A stretch of 64,000 nt of DNA from Rhodopseudomonas sp. P2A-2r (GCF_026015985.1 NZ_CP110389.1:2388001-2452000), one strand, 5' to 3'; shown: positions 9,335-18,027, numbered from the stretch's first letter. The notes: generated from the letters alone by a model not told the origin. Numbers and translations are program-made.

Positions 9335-9663
9335 ATGACTGATATCAAGGATGCGCCGGCGGTGATCGCCGGCGCCGTGGCTGCGCCGCGTTTCGCCGGC
9401 GACCGGGTGCGCAGCGCGATCGTGCCGCTCGAATGGCCGATCGAATTCGACGGTCGCGTGATCGATAAGATCACGGTGCGCCGGATGACGGCGAAAGAGG
9501 TGTCGGATTTCGTCGAGACGACACGCGCCGAGGGCAAGGCCGAGTTGCCGATGTTTGATTGCCCGATGGCGGTGATCGACGCGCTCGACGCCGACGATAG
9601 CGATGCGGTCAATCGGGCGGTGCTGGATTTTTGCCCCGGTCGCTGCGGACGGCCGACGCGTAG
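9335..9663 (+). CDS. Tail assembly chaperone E (P2 E-like), frame disturbed at T run
   Basis: The N-terminal ~98 residues (PLEWPIEFDGRVIDKITVRRMTAKEV... VIDALDADDSDAVNRAVLDF) match phage tail assembly chaperones of the gpE type. At 9628-9632 the sequence has five T. With six, the frame reads DFLPRSLRTADA and stops at TAG 9661-9663, the expected E end, and creates the T-TTT-TTG slippery heptamer used by P2 to make E+E'. As written, the frame instead continues to 9769 through sequence that looks non-coding. E binds the tape measure during tail assembly. Confidence 0.7.
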
Positions 9664-9803
9664 CGCCGGCGGCGTGGCGATTTTACGTCGGCTTCATCGC
9701 TGGCGCTCTGAATACGCCGATCCCCGTTCTGATGGCGATGGATTGGCTCGACCTGATCGCATGGTTTGATACCGCGATCGACGTGCGCAAAATGGGACGG
9801 TGA
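9603..9803 (+). CDS. E' extension of the tail assembly chaperone (frameshift product)
   Basis: This reading frame encodes FAPVAADGRRVAP... then FYVGFIAGALNTPIPVLMAMDWLDLIAWFDTAIDV. The LMAMDWLDLIAW segment is the hallmark of P2 E'/GpE-type proteins. It is probably not started independently: in P2 it is made by -1 frameshifting from E. If the 9628-9632 run is really six T, E' lies in the -1 frame of E, exactly as in P2. The stop TGA at 9801-9803 is 4 bases before the tape measure start. Confidence 0.65.
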   Translation: MRSIGRCWIFAPVAADGRRVAPAAWRFYVGFIAGALNTPIPVLMAMDWLDLIAWFDTAIDVRKMGR

Positions 9804-9807
9804 CGAC

Positions 9808-12138
9808 ATGGGCAACGCAACGGCGCAACTGATCGTCTCGCTAGTCGACAAGGTGAGCGGTCCCGCCAAGGGCGCGGCGACGGCCTTGAAGGATGTCGAC
9901 AAGGCGGCCTCGCATGTCGGCGCCGGCGCCAAGGGCGCGGAAAAGCTTTCCGACGCACTAACTGTCGTCGGCAAAGCGGCCGAGGGCTTGAAGGCGTCGG
10001 CAAAGGGCGCCGACACGCTCGCGGCCTCGATCAAGGGCGTTACCACGGCGGCCAAAGGCGCAACGCAAGTCAATTGGTCAAAGGGTTTCACCGACGAGAT
10101 CGCGAGACTCGGCGTCGCCGGCAAAAAGCTTGATGAGGTCAAGCGCGCCTGGGATGGCTTGACCAAATCGATCACGTCCAAAAACCTCATGTCGTCGATG
10201 CCGAAACTCGACCAATGGGAGCGCGACACGATCGCGAGCCTGAGAAAGGTCGAGCGTGTCGCCAAGGAAAGCAACAAGGCGCGCCGTGGTGGCGGTGACG
10301 GCGCCGGCGCCGGCGGCCTGGCCGCTGGTGTGCTCGGCTCGTATGGCGTTCGGCGCGTGGCCGGCGCTGCGGTGAAGGCTGGCGCGACCAACATGCGCGA
10401 GGATGCGCGCGACTATCTCGGCGGCCTAACGGCGTCGGAAACCGCGACGATCGTGGCCGCTGCAAAATCGATGTCGGCGACTTACAAGTCGATGGATTAT
10501 GCGACGGCGCACGAGCGCTTGCGCGATACCGGCATGTCACTCGGCGATGTCGGTAAGGCCGTGCAGATGCAAGACACGCTCGGCGCTGGCCATACCGTGC
10601 TGCAATCCCTCAAGGGACCGGCGGCGGCGATCGAGGAAAGCCGCAAGTTTTTCAAGGCGCTTGATACGCTCGGCAAGGTCGAGCCGACCGAAATTCGGAC
10701 GCTCTATGACGGGTATATCAAGGCGCTCGGCGTCGAGGGCGCGGATATGAACATGGGCGACCTGTTCAAGGTCGCCAAAATGGCGAAGTCCGGCGGCTCG
10801 TCGCTGTCGCCGGAATTCCTGATGTCGATCGCGCCGGCGCTGATGCAAGACATGGGGCCGGATCGGCTCGGCACAGCGCTCGGATCGATGGTGTCTCAGG
10901 TGATCGGCGGCCGGGCGACCGCGAAGTCGAAAGGCGTGCAACAGGAATACGGCCTGCGCGACAAAAAGGGCAAGTTCCTCGACGAAAAGTCGATCATGCA
11001 AAACCCGTTCAACTACGCGATCGAGAAATTGATTCCGGCGTTGCAGAAAAAGGGCGTCGACATCAACGATAATTCCGCCGTTACCGGCGCAATGTCGAAG
11101 CTGTTTTCGAATCAGATGGTCGCCGATCTCTTTACCAAAATCGTCACTCAGTTGCCGCAGTACCAACGCAAGGCCGAGCAATATGGCAAGGCGCCCGGCA
11201 TCGACGCGGCAAAGGGGTTGCCGAATAAAGACCCGTATGTCGCGCTCGACGGCCTGGTGGCGCAATTGCGCAATTGGGGCGCGTCGCTAACCGAGCGCAT
11301 GATGCCGGCGGCATCAACCGGCCTCGACAAGCTTGCGACGCTGATCAACGGCCTGGCGGAATCAGCGAAGTCGGGCGGCTCGGCAGTCGGCCAGATAACC
11401 GGCGCGATCGGCGCCCTGGTCGCCGGTTCGGCGCTGGCCTCGACGGCGTTGCGTTCGATTTTTCCGGGCGTGTTCGGTGCGGCATCCGGCGTCGTTGCCG
11501 GCCCGGCTGCGGTGATCGGCGGCGTGCTCGCCGGCGGTGCGACTGCAGCCGTGGTCGCGGCCGAGATCATCAAGAACAACCCGGAAGGGTTCAAGGATGT
11601 CCGCGAAAACGGCATGCTCGGCGCAATGTCCGGCGACGCCGGGCTTGCCTCGGCGATCTCGACCGGCTCGCCGGAAATCGTCGAAATGCTCGCCAAGCGC
11701 GAGGCCGAGGCGAAAGCCGCAGTCGCCGCGCGCCTCGACGCCAAGAAATCGAATTTCGGCGACATGAAGCACGCGCCGGCGACCTCGGCGCCTGGCACCG
11801 ACGACTCGCTCGACGATATCGGCGATCAAGTGCAGGGCATGCTCAACAAGCTAAACGGCGCCGGCCCGGCGGCTGATGCCGGCCAGAAAACCGGCGCGGC
11901 GTTCACGGAAAATCTGCAAGGGCAGTTGAGCGAGGCCGAGGCGGCGGTCGCCGCGTCGGTCGGGCGGATGCAAGGCATGTTGAATTTCTCGGCCTCGCCG
12001 ACGATCTCGCCAAAGGTCAACGCGCCATCAGGCGGCGCCGCGCCTGGCAAGCAATCCGCGCGCGACACGTCAACGAAACTCGGCTCGCTGATCGACGATC
12101 GGTCGCGGGGTAGCTTTGTGGACTCGGAGTATTCCTAA
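9808..12138 (+). CDS. Tail tape measure protein
   Basis: The 776-residue protein starts at MGNATAQLIVSLVDKVSGPAKG (9808), with GACGG just upstream. It is Ala/Lys/Gly-rich, with helical N-terminal repeats, a hydrophobic Gly/Ala stretch around residues 540-590 (GAIGALVAGSALASTALRS... AAVIGGVLAGGATAAVVAAEI) and a low-complexity C terminus. It sits directly after E/E'. It sets tail length and passes through the membrane during DNA ejection. P2 T is 815 residues. An upstream in-frame ATG at 9766 overlaps E' and is unlikely. Confidence 0.88.
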   Translation: MGNATAQLIVSLVDKVSGPAKGAATALKDVDKAASHVGAGAKGAEKLSDALTVVGKAAEGLKASAKGADTLAASIKGVTTAAKGATQVNWSKGFTDEIARLGVAGKKLDEVKRAWDGLTKSITSKNLMSSMPKLDQWERDTIASLRKVERVAKESNKARRGGGDGAGAGGLAAGVLGSYGVRRVAGAAVKAGATNMREDARDYLGGLTASETATIVAAAKSMSATYKSMDYATAHERLRDTGMSLGDVGKAVQMQDTLGAGHTVLQSLKGPAAAIEESRKFFKALDTLGKVEPTEIRTLYDGYIKALGVEGADMNMGDLFKVAKMAKSGGSSLSPEFLMSIAPALMQDMGPDRLGTALGSMVSQVIGGRATAKSKGVQQEYGLRDKKGKFLDEKSIMQNPFNYAIEKLIPALQKKGVDINDNSAVTGAMSKLFSNQMVADLFTKIVTQLPQYQRKAEQYGKAPGIDAAKGLPNKDPYVALDGLVAQLRNWGASLTERMMPAASTGLDKLATLINGLAESAKSGGSAVGQITGAIGALVAGSALASTALRSIFPGVFGAASGVVAGPAAVIGGVLAGGATAAVVAAEIIKNNPEGFKDVRENGMLGAMSGDAGLASAISTGSPEIVEMLAKREAEAKAAVAARLDAKKSNFGDMKHAPATSAPGTDDSLDDIGDQVQGMLNKLNGAGPAADAGQKTGAAFTENLQGQLSEAEAAVAASVGRMQGMLNFSASPTISPKVNAPSGGAAPGKQSARDTSTKLGSLIDDRSRGSFVDSEYS

Positions 12139-12560
12139 TGCTGTACGCTCTCGGCCCTCTCGATTTCGAGGTCGCGCCCTTCAACACTCACGAGGTCGAC
12201 CGCACGCATGCGGCCGACTTCGCCTCTAAGGATTTGCTCGGCCGGCGCAAGGGGCACGAATTCGTCGGTGCCGGCGACGAGCGGATTTCATTTCGCGGTA
12301 GGCTGTTCCCGCACAAACTCGGCGGCCTCGGCGAACTTGCTATTCTGAATGCGCTACGCGACGACGGCGCGCCGCAATTGCTGTTGCGTGGTGATGGCAC
12401 GCCGCTCGGCTGGTTTCTGATCGAGCGGGTGCGCGAGTCGTCAAGTCATCTCGACGGGCGCGGCATCGGTCGCATGATCGAATTCGAAATCGAGTTGATC
12501 CGCGACGATCCGCCGAGCGCGGCAAGCTACATCGCCAACCTGTTTAGCCTGTTCGGGTGA
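12138..12560 (+). CDS. Tail protein U (tail terminator-like)
   Basis: The 140-residue product starts on the last base of the tape measure stop (TAATG). It has the P2 gpU pattern: MLYALGPLDFEVAPFN, then SFRGRLFPHKLGGLGEL and the GWFLIERVRESSSHLD segment. In P2-like phages U acts with R at the head-proximal tail end. The order T-U-X-D is the same as in P2. Confidence 0.9.
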   Translation: MLYALGPLDFEVAPFNTHEVDRTHAADFASKDLLGRRKGHEFVGAGDERISFRGRLFPHKLGGLGELAILNALRDDGAPQLLLRGDGTPLGWFLIERVRESSSHLDGRGIGRMIEFEIELIRDDPPSAASYIANLFSLFG

Positions 12561-12564
12561 TCCA

Positions 12565-12792
12565 ATGCCGTCGAAAGAAACGCTACTCGTCGCGCACGAG
12601 GCGACGACGCTTGACCTGTTGCTATGGCGACGGTTTCGCGCGGCGACGCCTGGCATGGTCGAGCGCACGCTTGACATCAATCCGGGGTTGGCCGCCCTCG
12701 GCCCGATCCTACCCGTCGGTACGCTGGTCGAGATCGAGGTGCCGACGCCTGGCGCCGTCAACGCCTTGCCCGTCATCACGTTGTGGGATTAG
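12565..12792 (+). CDS. Tail protein X (LysM-like)
   Basis: This 75-residue protein follows gpU by four bases. It matches the P2 gpX family: an opening LVAHEATTLDLLLWRRF, then ERTLDINPGLAALGPILPVGTLVEIE, a LysM-like fold thought to bind peptidoglycan or the baseplate hub. The length equals P2 X within a few residues. Confidence 0.9.
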   Translation: MPSKETLLVAHEATTLDLLLWRRFRAATPGMVERTLDINPGLAALGPILPVGTLVEIEVPTPGAVNALPVITLWD

Positions 12793-12795
12793 CGC

Positions 12796-13838
12796 ATGCG
12801 CCGCAAAGCAGTATTTTCGGTATCGGTCGGCGGCTCTCCGGTCGGTGCCGGCTTTAATGCGCTCGTCACTGAAATTTCGGTGACGGACTCGGCCGGCTTG
12901 AACGCCGACACCGCGTCGATCGAGTTGGATGACGACGGCGGCCGGATCGCGATGCCGTCGAAAAACGATCCGATCTCAATCTCGCTCGGATGGGAAAGCG
13001 AGGGCGGTGCGTCGGTGGTTTTCGAGGGCAAGATCGAGGATGTGCTGTCGACCGGCGGTCGCGGCCAGGGCCGCATGATGTCGATCACCGCGAAGTCGGC
13101 CGACACCGAGTCCAAGGTGAAAGAGCCGAGGGAAAAACATTGGGACGATAAAACCCTCGGCGACGTGTTGGAGGATGCCGGTAAGCACGCCGGCGTCACG
13201 GTCAAGGTGCACGGCTCGCTCGCCTCAATCAAGCGCGAGTGGTGGGGCATGACCGGGCAAAGCTTTGTCGCTTATGGCGACAAGCTGGCGCGTGAGGTCG
13301 GCGCGACGTTCAAAATTCGCAACGGGCAGGCGACCTTTGTGCCGCGCAATGAGGGCATCGGCGCCGGCGGCACCGCGCTCGCCGGCGTCAAGGCGGCCTG
13401 GGGCGACAATCTCGTTTCGTGGTCGCTGTCGCCAGCGCGCGGCCGGCCGCAGTTCAAGCAATTTGTCGCGCGCTGGTACGATTCCAAAAAGCGAAATGGA
13501 TGCGGGAAAAGGTCGAGGCGATCCCCGGCGTGCCGGCGGAAATGCTCGGCCGGTTTTCCGAATTCGACGCCGACGGTTCGAAGGAAAGCGCCGGCTCGTC
13601 GAAAAAGGGTGGCGACCGCGAAAAGGGCGGCGGCACCGTGACGATCGACGGCAACACCGCTGCGCGCGCCGAGGCGCCTTGCGAGGTGTCCGGCGTGCGG
13701 CCTGGTATCGATGGCACCTATCGCATCGACACCGTGACGCACACTTATAAGCGCCAGGGCGGCTTTATCTCAGAGTTGACGCTGAAACAGCCGAGCGGCG
13801 ACGCCGGCACCGATAGCCGCGCCGGCGCCGCTTCCTAG
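12796..13838 (+). CDS. Phage late control protein D / baseplate hub, apparent frameshift
   Basis: The first frame gives VFSVSVGGSPVGAGFN... SLSPARGRPQFKQFVARWYDSKK, typical of gpD (hub, T4 gp27-like). It then runs into non-coding-looking sequence. The -1 frame continues AKWMREKVEAIPG... YRIDTVTHTYKRQGGFISELTLK to the stop at 13838. The break is in five A at 13486-13490; six would give a single 347-residue protein close to P2 D (387). The conserved C-terminal THTY..GGF..EL confirms that both halves belong together. This is a probable missing base rather than a true pseudogene. Confidence 0.82.
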
Positions 13839-13909
13839 CGCCGTATCGTACGAAACAAACGGGTGGCCAGGCGCCGCCCTCGATCCTCTCCAAACATCAC
13901 GGATTTGCC

Positions 13910-14311
13910 ATGCGAACGCTTTTCGCCGTGGCGGTGCTTTGCCTGGTCGCAAGCGCTGCCGACGCGCGCCCGCGCCATCACCATCGCCACCATCACCACG
14001 CGCGCCAGGCCGCCGCGCCGCCGGTCGCCGGTCGGCCGGCGCCGTGCCGTGGCATCCCCTGGTGCGGCTGCTGGCTGCGGCTGCGCTACGGCCTGGCCGA
14101 CACGCGCCTCAACCTGGCGCGCGCCTGGGCGGGGCTGGGAAGCCCGGCAAAGGTCTGTCGGCCGGGCCTCGTTGCGGTCTGGCCGCACCATGTCGGCGAG
14201 ATCACGGAATGCCTCGGCGGCGGAATGGTCCGCATGATTTCGGGGAACGACGGAAACGCCGTGCGCGATCGCGTGCGGCCCTTGGGTCGCGCCACGCTGC
14301 GCGCCCTCTAA
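13910..14311 (+). CDS. Exported Cys/His protein in lysis cassette (NlpC/CHAP-like, putative)
   Basis: This 133-residue protein has a signal peptide (MRTLFAVAVLCLVASAADA) followed at once by a His-rich segment (RPRHHHRHHHHARQ). The mature part has the order CRGIPWCGCWLRL ... LNLARAWAGLG ... GLVAVWPHHVGEIT ... MISGND, resembling TIGR02594/CHAP-type phage hydrolases in which a Cys and a His are catalytic. It sits just upstream of the holin and endolysin, so a role in wall degradation or cell entry is plausible but not shown. The His-rich linker could bind metal. Confidence 0.55.
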   Translation: MRTLFAVAVLCLVASAADARPRHHHRHHHHARQAAAPPVAGRPAPCRGIPWCGCWLRLRYGLADTRLNLARAWAGLGSPAKVCRPGLVAVWPHHVGEITECLGGGMVRMISGNDGNAVRDRVRPLGRATLRAL

Positions 14312-14324
14312 TCGGGGAAAGCAA

Positions 14325-14558
14325 ATGAAACTGCAACTCGTCGCCGACTGGCGCCGCGTGCTGCGGCACGCCTGGTCGGTTCGCATGATCGCCCTCACGG
14401 CGATTTTTTCAGGACTCGAGGTCGGCTTTTCGGTGTTCGCGGATAACCCGCCGATCCCGCGGGGCCTTTTCGCCTCGTTGTCGAGCGCAACCACGATCGC
14501 CGCCGTCTGGTGCCGGTTCGTATCGCAAAAGGAATTCCGCTCAAATGGCGATGAATAG
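14325..14558 (+). CDS. Holin-like small membrane protein
   Basis: This 77-residue protein has two hydrophobic segments, roughly residues 20-40 (SVRMIALTAIFSGLEVGFSVF) and 47-66 (LFASLSSATTIAAVWCRFV), and a charged end. A similar layout is found in small proteins next to endolysins in rhizobial and other alphaproteobacterial phages. It overlaps the endolysin start by 14 bases. The holin role rests on topology and neighbours. Confidence 0.65.
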   Translation: MKLQLVADWRRVLRHAWSVRMIALTAIFSGLEVGFSVFADNPPIPRGLFASLSSATTIAAVWCRFVSQKEFRSNGDE

Positions 14559-15042
14559 GAAACATGGTGCGATCGGCGCCGCATCTGCGGCGTTGATCCT
14601 GGCGGCGGCGCACCTTGCGACGCCGATGACGGCGAGTTTCGAGGGGCTTTGGCTGACCGCCAAGCCGGACAAGCTTGCTTACAACCTTCCGACTGTCTGC
14701 TTTGGCGAGACGGAAGGCGTGCGGATCGGTGACACGTACACTAAGCAACAGTGTCTCGACATGCTCGAAAAGAAGCTGCCGCGCTACATCGAGTCCGTTG
14801 CGAAGTGTATCACCGCGCCGATCTCGCCGGAAACGCTCGCCGCATTCGGCTCGTTTGCCTACAACGTCGGCGAGCGCGGCGCCTGCAAGTCGACGGCGGT
14901 TCGGCTTTACAATGCCGGCGATGGTGTCGGCGCCTGCAATGCGCTGATGGGGTGGAATCGTGCGGGTGGTCGCGAGGTTCGCGGCTTGACCAATCGCCGT
15001 GCGGCCGAGCGCAAGGTGTGTCTCGCGGGGCTGAAAAAATGA
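14545..15042 (+). CDS. Endolysin, GH24 lysozyme with signal-anchor N terminus
   Basis: This 165-residue protein has an N-terminal hydrophobic Ala-rich segment (GAIGAASAALILAAAHLA) typical of SAR (signal-arrest-release) endolysins. The lysozyme domain follows: the catalytic Glu in SFEGLWLTAKPD and the CFGETEGV segment carrying the family Thr, then SFAYNVGERGACKSTAVRLYN and GLTNRRAAERKVCL. It cleaves peptidoglycan glycans. A second ATG at 14551 is also possible. The stop overlaps the Rz start (ATGA), as expected for a lysis operon. Confidence 0.9.
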   Translation: MAMNRKHGAIGAASAALILAAAHLATPMTASFEGLWLTAKPDKLAYNLPTVCFGETEGVRIGDTYTKQQCLDMLEKKLPRYIESVAKCITAPISPETLAAFGSFAYNVGERGACKSTAVRLYNAGDGVGACNALMGWNRAGGREVRGLTNRRAAERKVCLAGLKK

Positions 15043-15557
15043 CCGATTGGCTTTGGTCCCTCGCGACATCATGGGCGCAGTGGGTTGCGGTCGCCGTGCT
15101 GCTCGTCTCGCTGGTCGGTTACTTCCCGTTCGCCGACAAAATCCCGATCGTCGGGCCTTACGCGCGGGTCGCGCGCCTGGTCGCCTTCCTGTCGTTCGGC
15201 CTCGTCTGCGCGCTGGTCGATCGCCGATCGGCCGACGGTCGCGCCGAGATTGCGCGGCTACGCGTCGACCTGGCGTTTTCCGAAATGCAACTATCCAATC
15301 AACTCGCGGCTGCGGCGGTCAAAGCCAAGCTTGCGGATGCCTCGGCCGCTGCGGCTGTCGACGCGCAGATGAAGGCGAATGATTATGAAACGCGACTTTC
15401 CGCGCACCCTGTCGGTGACTGTGGCCTTGATGACGATGACATTAGCGGGATGCAAAACATCCGACCGCGCCGGGCCGGCGCCGTCAATCGCGGCGGTGCA
15501 GATCCCTCGCGACTGCGAAGAATTGGCGAAGGAATATTCAATGCCGTCGCTCGTTAA
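15039..15557 (+). CDS. Rz-like inner-membrane spanin
   Basis: The 172-residue protein starts at MTDWLWSLATSWAQW (15039), on the endolysin stop. It has two N-terminal hydrophobic stretches (VAVAVLLVSLVGYFPFA and VAFLSFGLVCALV), a coiled-coil region rich in A/E/K (about residues 68-115) and a periplasmic end with CGLDDDDI, typical of Rz proteins. A lipoprotein gene lies inside it in the +1 frame. Together they would fuse inner and outer membranes at lysis. Confidence 0.75.
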   Translation: MTDWLWSLATSWAQWVAVAVLLVSLVGYFPFADKIPIVGPYARVARLVAFLSFGLVCALVDRRSADGRAEIARLRVDLAFSEMQLSNQLAAAAVKAKLADASAAAAVDAQMKANDYETRLSAHPVGDCGLDDDDISGMQNIRPRRAGAVNRGGADPSRLRRIGEGIFNAVAR

Positions 15558-15741
15558 GGGGCAAAGCGCCAAGGTCGCATTGGTCCGAACGCGTGTCGTT
15601 CTGGCCGGCGCGATCGATAGCCTCGGCGATACGCGCGAGTGCCAGGTCGATCAACGGGAGCGCTTCGCACGGGGGCAGTTCGATGACGAGCGACGCCGGC
15701 GGCAATCTCGGCGCGCTGCAAACTCAGGTCGGATTTCTTGA
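15385..15741 (+). CDS. Rz1-like outer-membrane lipoprotein spanin, nested in Rz
   Basis: It starts at MKRDFPRTLS (15385) inside the Rz gene, out of frame. The signal peptide ends in the lipobox TLAGC, and the mature chain carries KTSDRAGPAPS and then IPRDCEELAKE. As written it runs to 15741 with an implausible Arg-rich tail. One extra G in the run at 15671-15675 would end it at the TGA overlapping the next ATG (15683), giving about 100 residues and an ATGA coupling. I consider that the probable true form. Confidence 0.65.
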   Translation: MKRDFPRTLSVTVALMTMTLAGCKTSDRAGPAPSIAAVQIPRDCEELAKEYSMPSLVKGQSAKVALVRTRVVLAGAIDSLGDTRECQVDQRERFARGQFDDERRRRQSRRAANSGRIS

Positions 15742-16084
15742 GCGCGGCCATTCGGATTTGCGCAACGAAATACAGGCCATCGACTCCAAGATGGACGCGG
15801 GCTTTACGCTGCTATCTCAGAAGCTCGACACTAAGACGACGCCGCAATGGCAGATGCTTAGTTTGCTGGTCGGTGTGATCATGTCGATCGGCGGTGCGCT
15901 GTTCCTGCCCGTGCGCGAGGCTCTGTCCGAACAAAAAGCCCTCACGGAAAATCTGCGGCGCGAGGGTATCGAGCGCGATCGGCTCGCCGAGGGGCGTGTC
16001 GTGAAGCTTTGGGACGAACACAACAAGACGGCGCGCGATCTCGCTTATACGCAAGGTCAGTTGCACCCGTTGCCGCCGCGATAG
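15683..16084 (+). CDS. Phage membrane protein with coiled coil, function unknown
   Basis: This 133-residue protein starts at MTSDAGGNLGALQTQ (15683). It has a predicted coiled coil (QVGFLERGHSDLRNEIQAIDSKMDAGF), one membrane segment (WQMLSLLVGVIMSIGGALFL) and a second charged helical part. The layout resembles haemolysin-XhlA-like and other phage lysis accessory proteins. It follows the spanins in the same operon and an assistant role in lysis is inferred. No specific family is claimed. Confidence 0.6.
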   Translation: MTSDAGGNLGALQTQVGFLERGHSDLRNEIQAIDSKMDAGFTLLSQKLDTKTTPQWQMLSLLVGVIMSIGGALFLPVREALSEQKALTENLRREGIERDRLAEGRVVKLWDEHNKTARDLAYTQGQLHPLPPR

Positions 16085-16113
16085 CGGCCTTTAGTATCAG
16101 GGTCATCTTTCAA

Positions 16114-17424
16114 ATGTCAGAACGTCTAACCGACGAACAATGCCGCGCGGCTGTTCGCCTCAAAGCTAAGCACGGTTCCGAGCGGGCGGCGGCGCTCGCG
16201 GTCGGCCTGTCGCGCACCGCGTTTCGCAATCAACTGCACCGGGCCGCCGAGCGCGGCCTGATGGGCTTCGATCCGGTGTTGCCCGGCTATGAGATCAAGA
16301 AAACCGCGACGCAACACGACGACAGCGGCGCCGTCAAATCGAAATGGGTGCAACAGCACAAGGCGACCGGCGGCAAGTTTGAACTCGCCGCCGGCCAGGT
16401 GGTCAAGGGCGTCTCGGCTTATGTCGACGGCGAGGGCCGAATCCGCAACCAATGGATCAAGACGCAAAAAGACGGCATCACCAAAGACCTGGTGTCGTCG
16501 CTGCTCGGCGCGTTCGCCAAGTACAAGGGCCGCGCCAAGCCGTTCGCCGCGCCGCGCCGCGTCGATCGCGATTTGTTGACGGTGTATCCGATCGCCGATC
16601 AACACCTCGGCTTGCTCGCCTGGGGCCGCGAAACCGGCGCCGATTATGATCTCGCCATTGGCACCCGCCGGCTGCTCGATTGTGCCGCGCGCCTGGTTGC
16701 GAAATCCGAGCGGTCGAAATACGCGCTTATCCTCAACCTCGGCGATTGGTATCATGCAAACGATCAGCGCAACGTCACGCCGCGTTCGGGGCATCAACTC
16801 GACGTTGATGGCCGCTTCTACAAGGTGCTAACGGCCGGCGTTGAACTTATGATGACGATTATCGACCTCGCGCTGACAAAGCACGAGCACGTCGAGGTTG
16901 CCAACATTCCGGGCAACCATGACCCGGAAGCGGCGCGCGCCATGACGGTCGCGCTGGCGACGTTCTACGCGCGCAACAAGCGGGTGAAAATCTCGTTTCC
17001 TGGCGACCTGTATTTCCGCCGGTTCGGCGCCACGCTGATCGGCGCTGCGCACGGCGACAAGATGCGGCCCGACCGCATGGCGATGACGATGGCGACCGAA
17101 CGCCGCGAGGATTGGGGCGCGACCGCTTATCATTGGTTTCTGTCCGGCCACATTCACCACGAGTCGGCCAAGGAAGTCGGCGACGTGCGATGCGAGTCGT
17201 TCCAGACGTTGGCCGATAAGGACAACCACGCCAAGGGCGCCGGCTACAATTCCGGCCAGTCGTTAACGGCGATCACCTTGCATCGCGTCAACGGCGAGGA
17301 AGGCCGCAACCGCGTCAACATCCCGCCGCCGTCCATGCGCAAGGCCGCGCCGCGTCGCCGCGCTGCGATCGCCAAGCCGGCCGCCCGCGCCCGCAAGCCG
17401 GCATCGCGCCGGCGCGCCGCATGA
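16114..17424 (+). CDS. Metallophosphoesterase with N-terminal DNA-binding domain (phage)
   Basis: The 436-residue protein starts at MSERLTDEQC (16114). Residues 1-50 look like a helix-turn-helix (RAAALAVGLSRTAFRNQLHRA). From about residue 160 it has the calcineurin-like phosphoesterase signatures in order: IADQHLG, LGDWYHANDQ, GNHD, AAHGDK and GHIHH, which together ligate two metals. The C terminus is an Ala/Arg-rich basic tail suited to nucleic acid binding. It may be a phage nuclease or phosphatase acting on DNA. The gene precedes a nucleotide diphosphohydrolase. Confidence 0.78.
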   Translation: MSERLTDEQCRAAVRLKAKHGSERAAALAVGLSRTAFRNQLHRAAERGLMGFDPVLPGYEIKKTATQHDDSGAVKSKWVQQHKATGGKFELAAGQVVKGVSAYVDGEGRIRNQWIKTQKDGITKDLVSSLLGAFAKYKGRAKPFAAPRRVDRDLLTVYPIADQHLGLLAWGRETGADYDLAIGTRRLLDCAARLVAKSERSKYALILNLGDWYHANDQRNVTPRSGHQLDVDGRFYKVLTAGVELMMTIIDLALTKHEHVEVANIPGNHDPEAARAMTVALATFYARNKRVKISFPGDLYFRRFGATLIGAAHGDKMRPDRMAMTMATERREDWGATAYHWFLSGHIHHESAKEVGDVRCESFQTLADKDNHAKGAGYNSGQSLTAITLHRVNGEEGRNRVNIPPPSMRKAAPRRRAAIAKPAARARKPASRRRAA

Positions 17425-17434
17425 GGGGGACAAT

Positions 17435-17797
17435 ATGAAACCGATATCCGAGGCGCCGGCGAGGCGCCGCATGATCGACGCCGACAGCGCCACACGCAAA
17501 ACCTATCCGATGGCGCGCGGCCTGCTCGACTATTTCCCCGATGCGCTCGCCGAGGTTGCCAGGCTGTCCTACCTGGGCAATGAAAAGCACAATCCCGGTG
17601 AGGAAATGCATCACGCTCGCGGCAAATCTATGGATCACGCTGACTGCATTGTACGGCACCTCGTCGGGCGCGGCGGCTTTGACGGCGAGACGCGCGAAAG
17701 CGCCGCGCTCGCATGGCGGGCGCTGGCGCTGTTGCAGGAAGAACTTGAGAGGGAGTTTGGCTTGCCGATGCCGCGAGCCGCAAGGCAATCAACCTAG
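17435..17797 (+). CDS. dATP/dGTP diphosphohydrolase domain protein (DUF5664-like)
   Basis: This 120-residue protein has the family pattern TYPMARGLLDYFPDALAEVA, then YLGNEKHNPGEEMHHARGKS, DHADCIVRHLVGRG and AWRALALLQEELE. The metal ligands are presumably the E/H/D residues in HNPGE and DHADC. Members of this family hydrolyse dATP or dGTP in phages that alter nucleotide pools or base composition. It starts 10 bases after the phosphoesterase stop and is probably co-transcribed. Substrate cannot be decided from sequence. Confidence 0.72.
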   Translation: MKPISEAPARRRMIDADSATRKTYPMARGLLDYFPDALAEVARLSYLGNEKHNPGEEMHHARGKSMDHADCIVRHLVGRGGFDGETRESAALAWRALALLQEELEREFGLPMPRAARQST

Positions 17798-18027
17798 CAG
17801 CGTATTGGCCGCCTCACGCCACGATGGCATGGCACAATGGGGTAATGTGGTCAATGCTGAATTATCCGACAATGCAAGGCTTGAGCTGCTGGGTCGTCCG
17901 CTTGAGGCTTGCACCGGTTGGCTAGATTGGTCGCCATCTCTTTGGCCGTGGTCGGGCAAAGCTCTCGGCAAATCAGGGATTGTCCTGTAGGAGGTAGCCC
18001 AATCGGTTGCCAGCGAAGGGAATGCTT

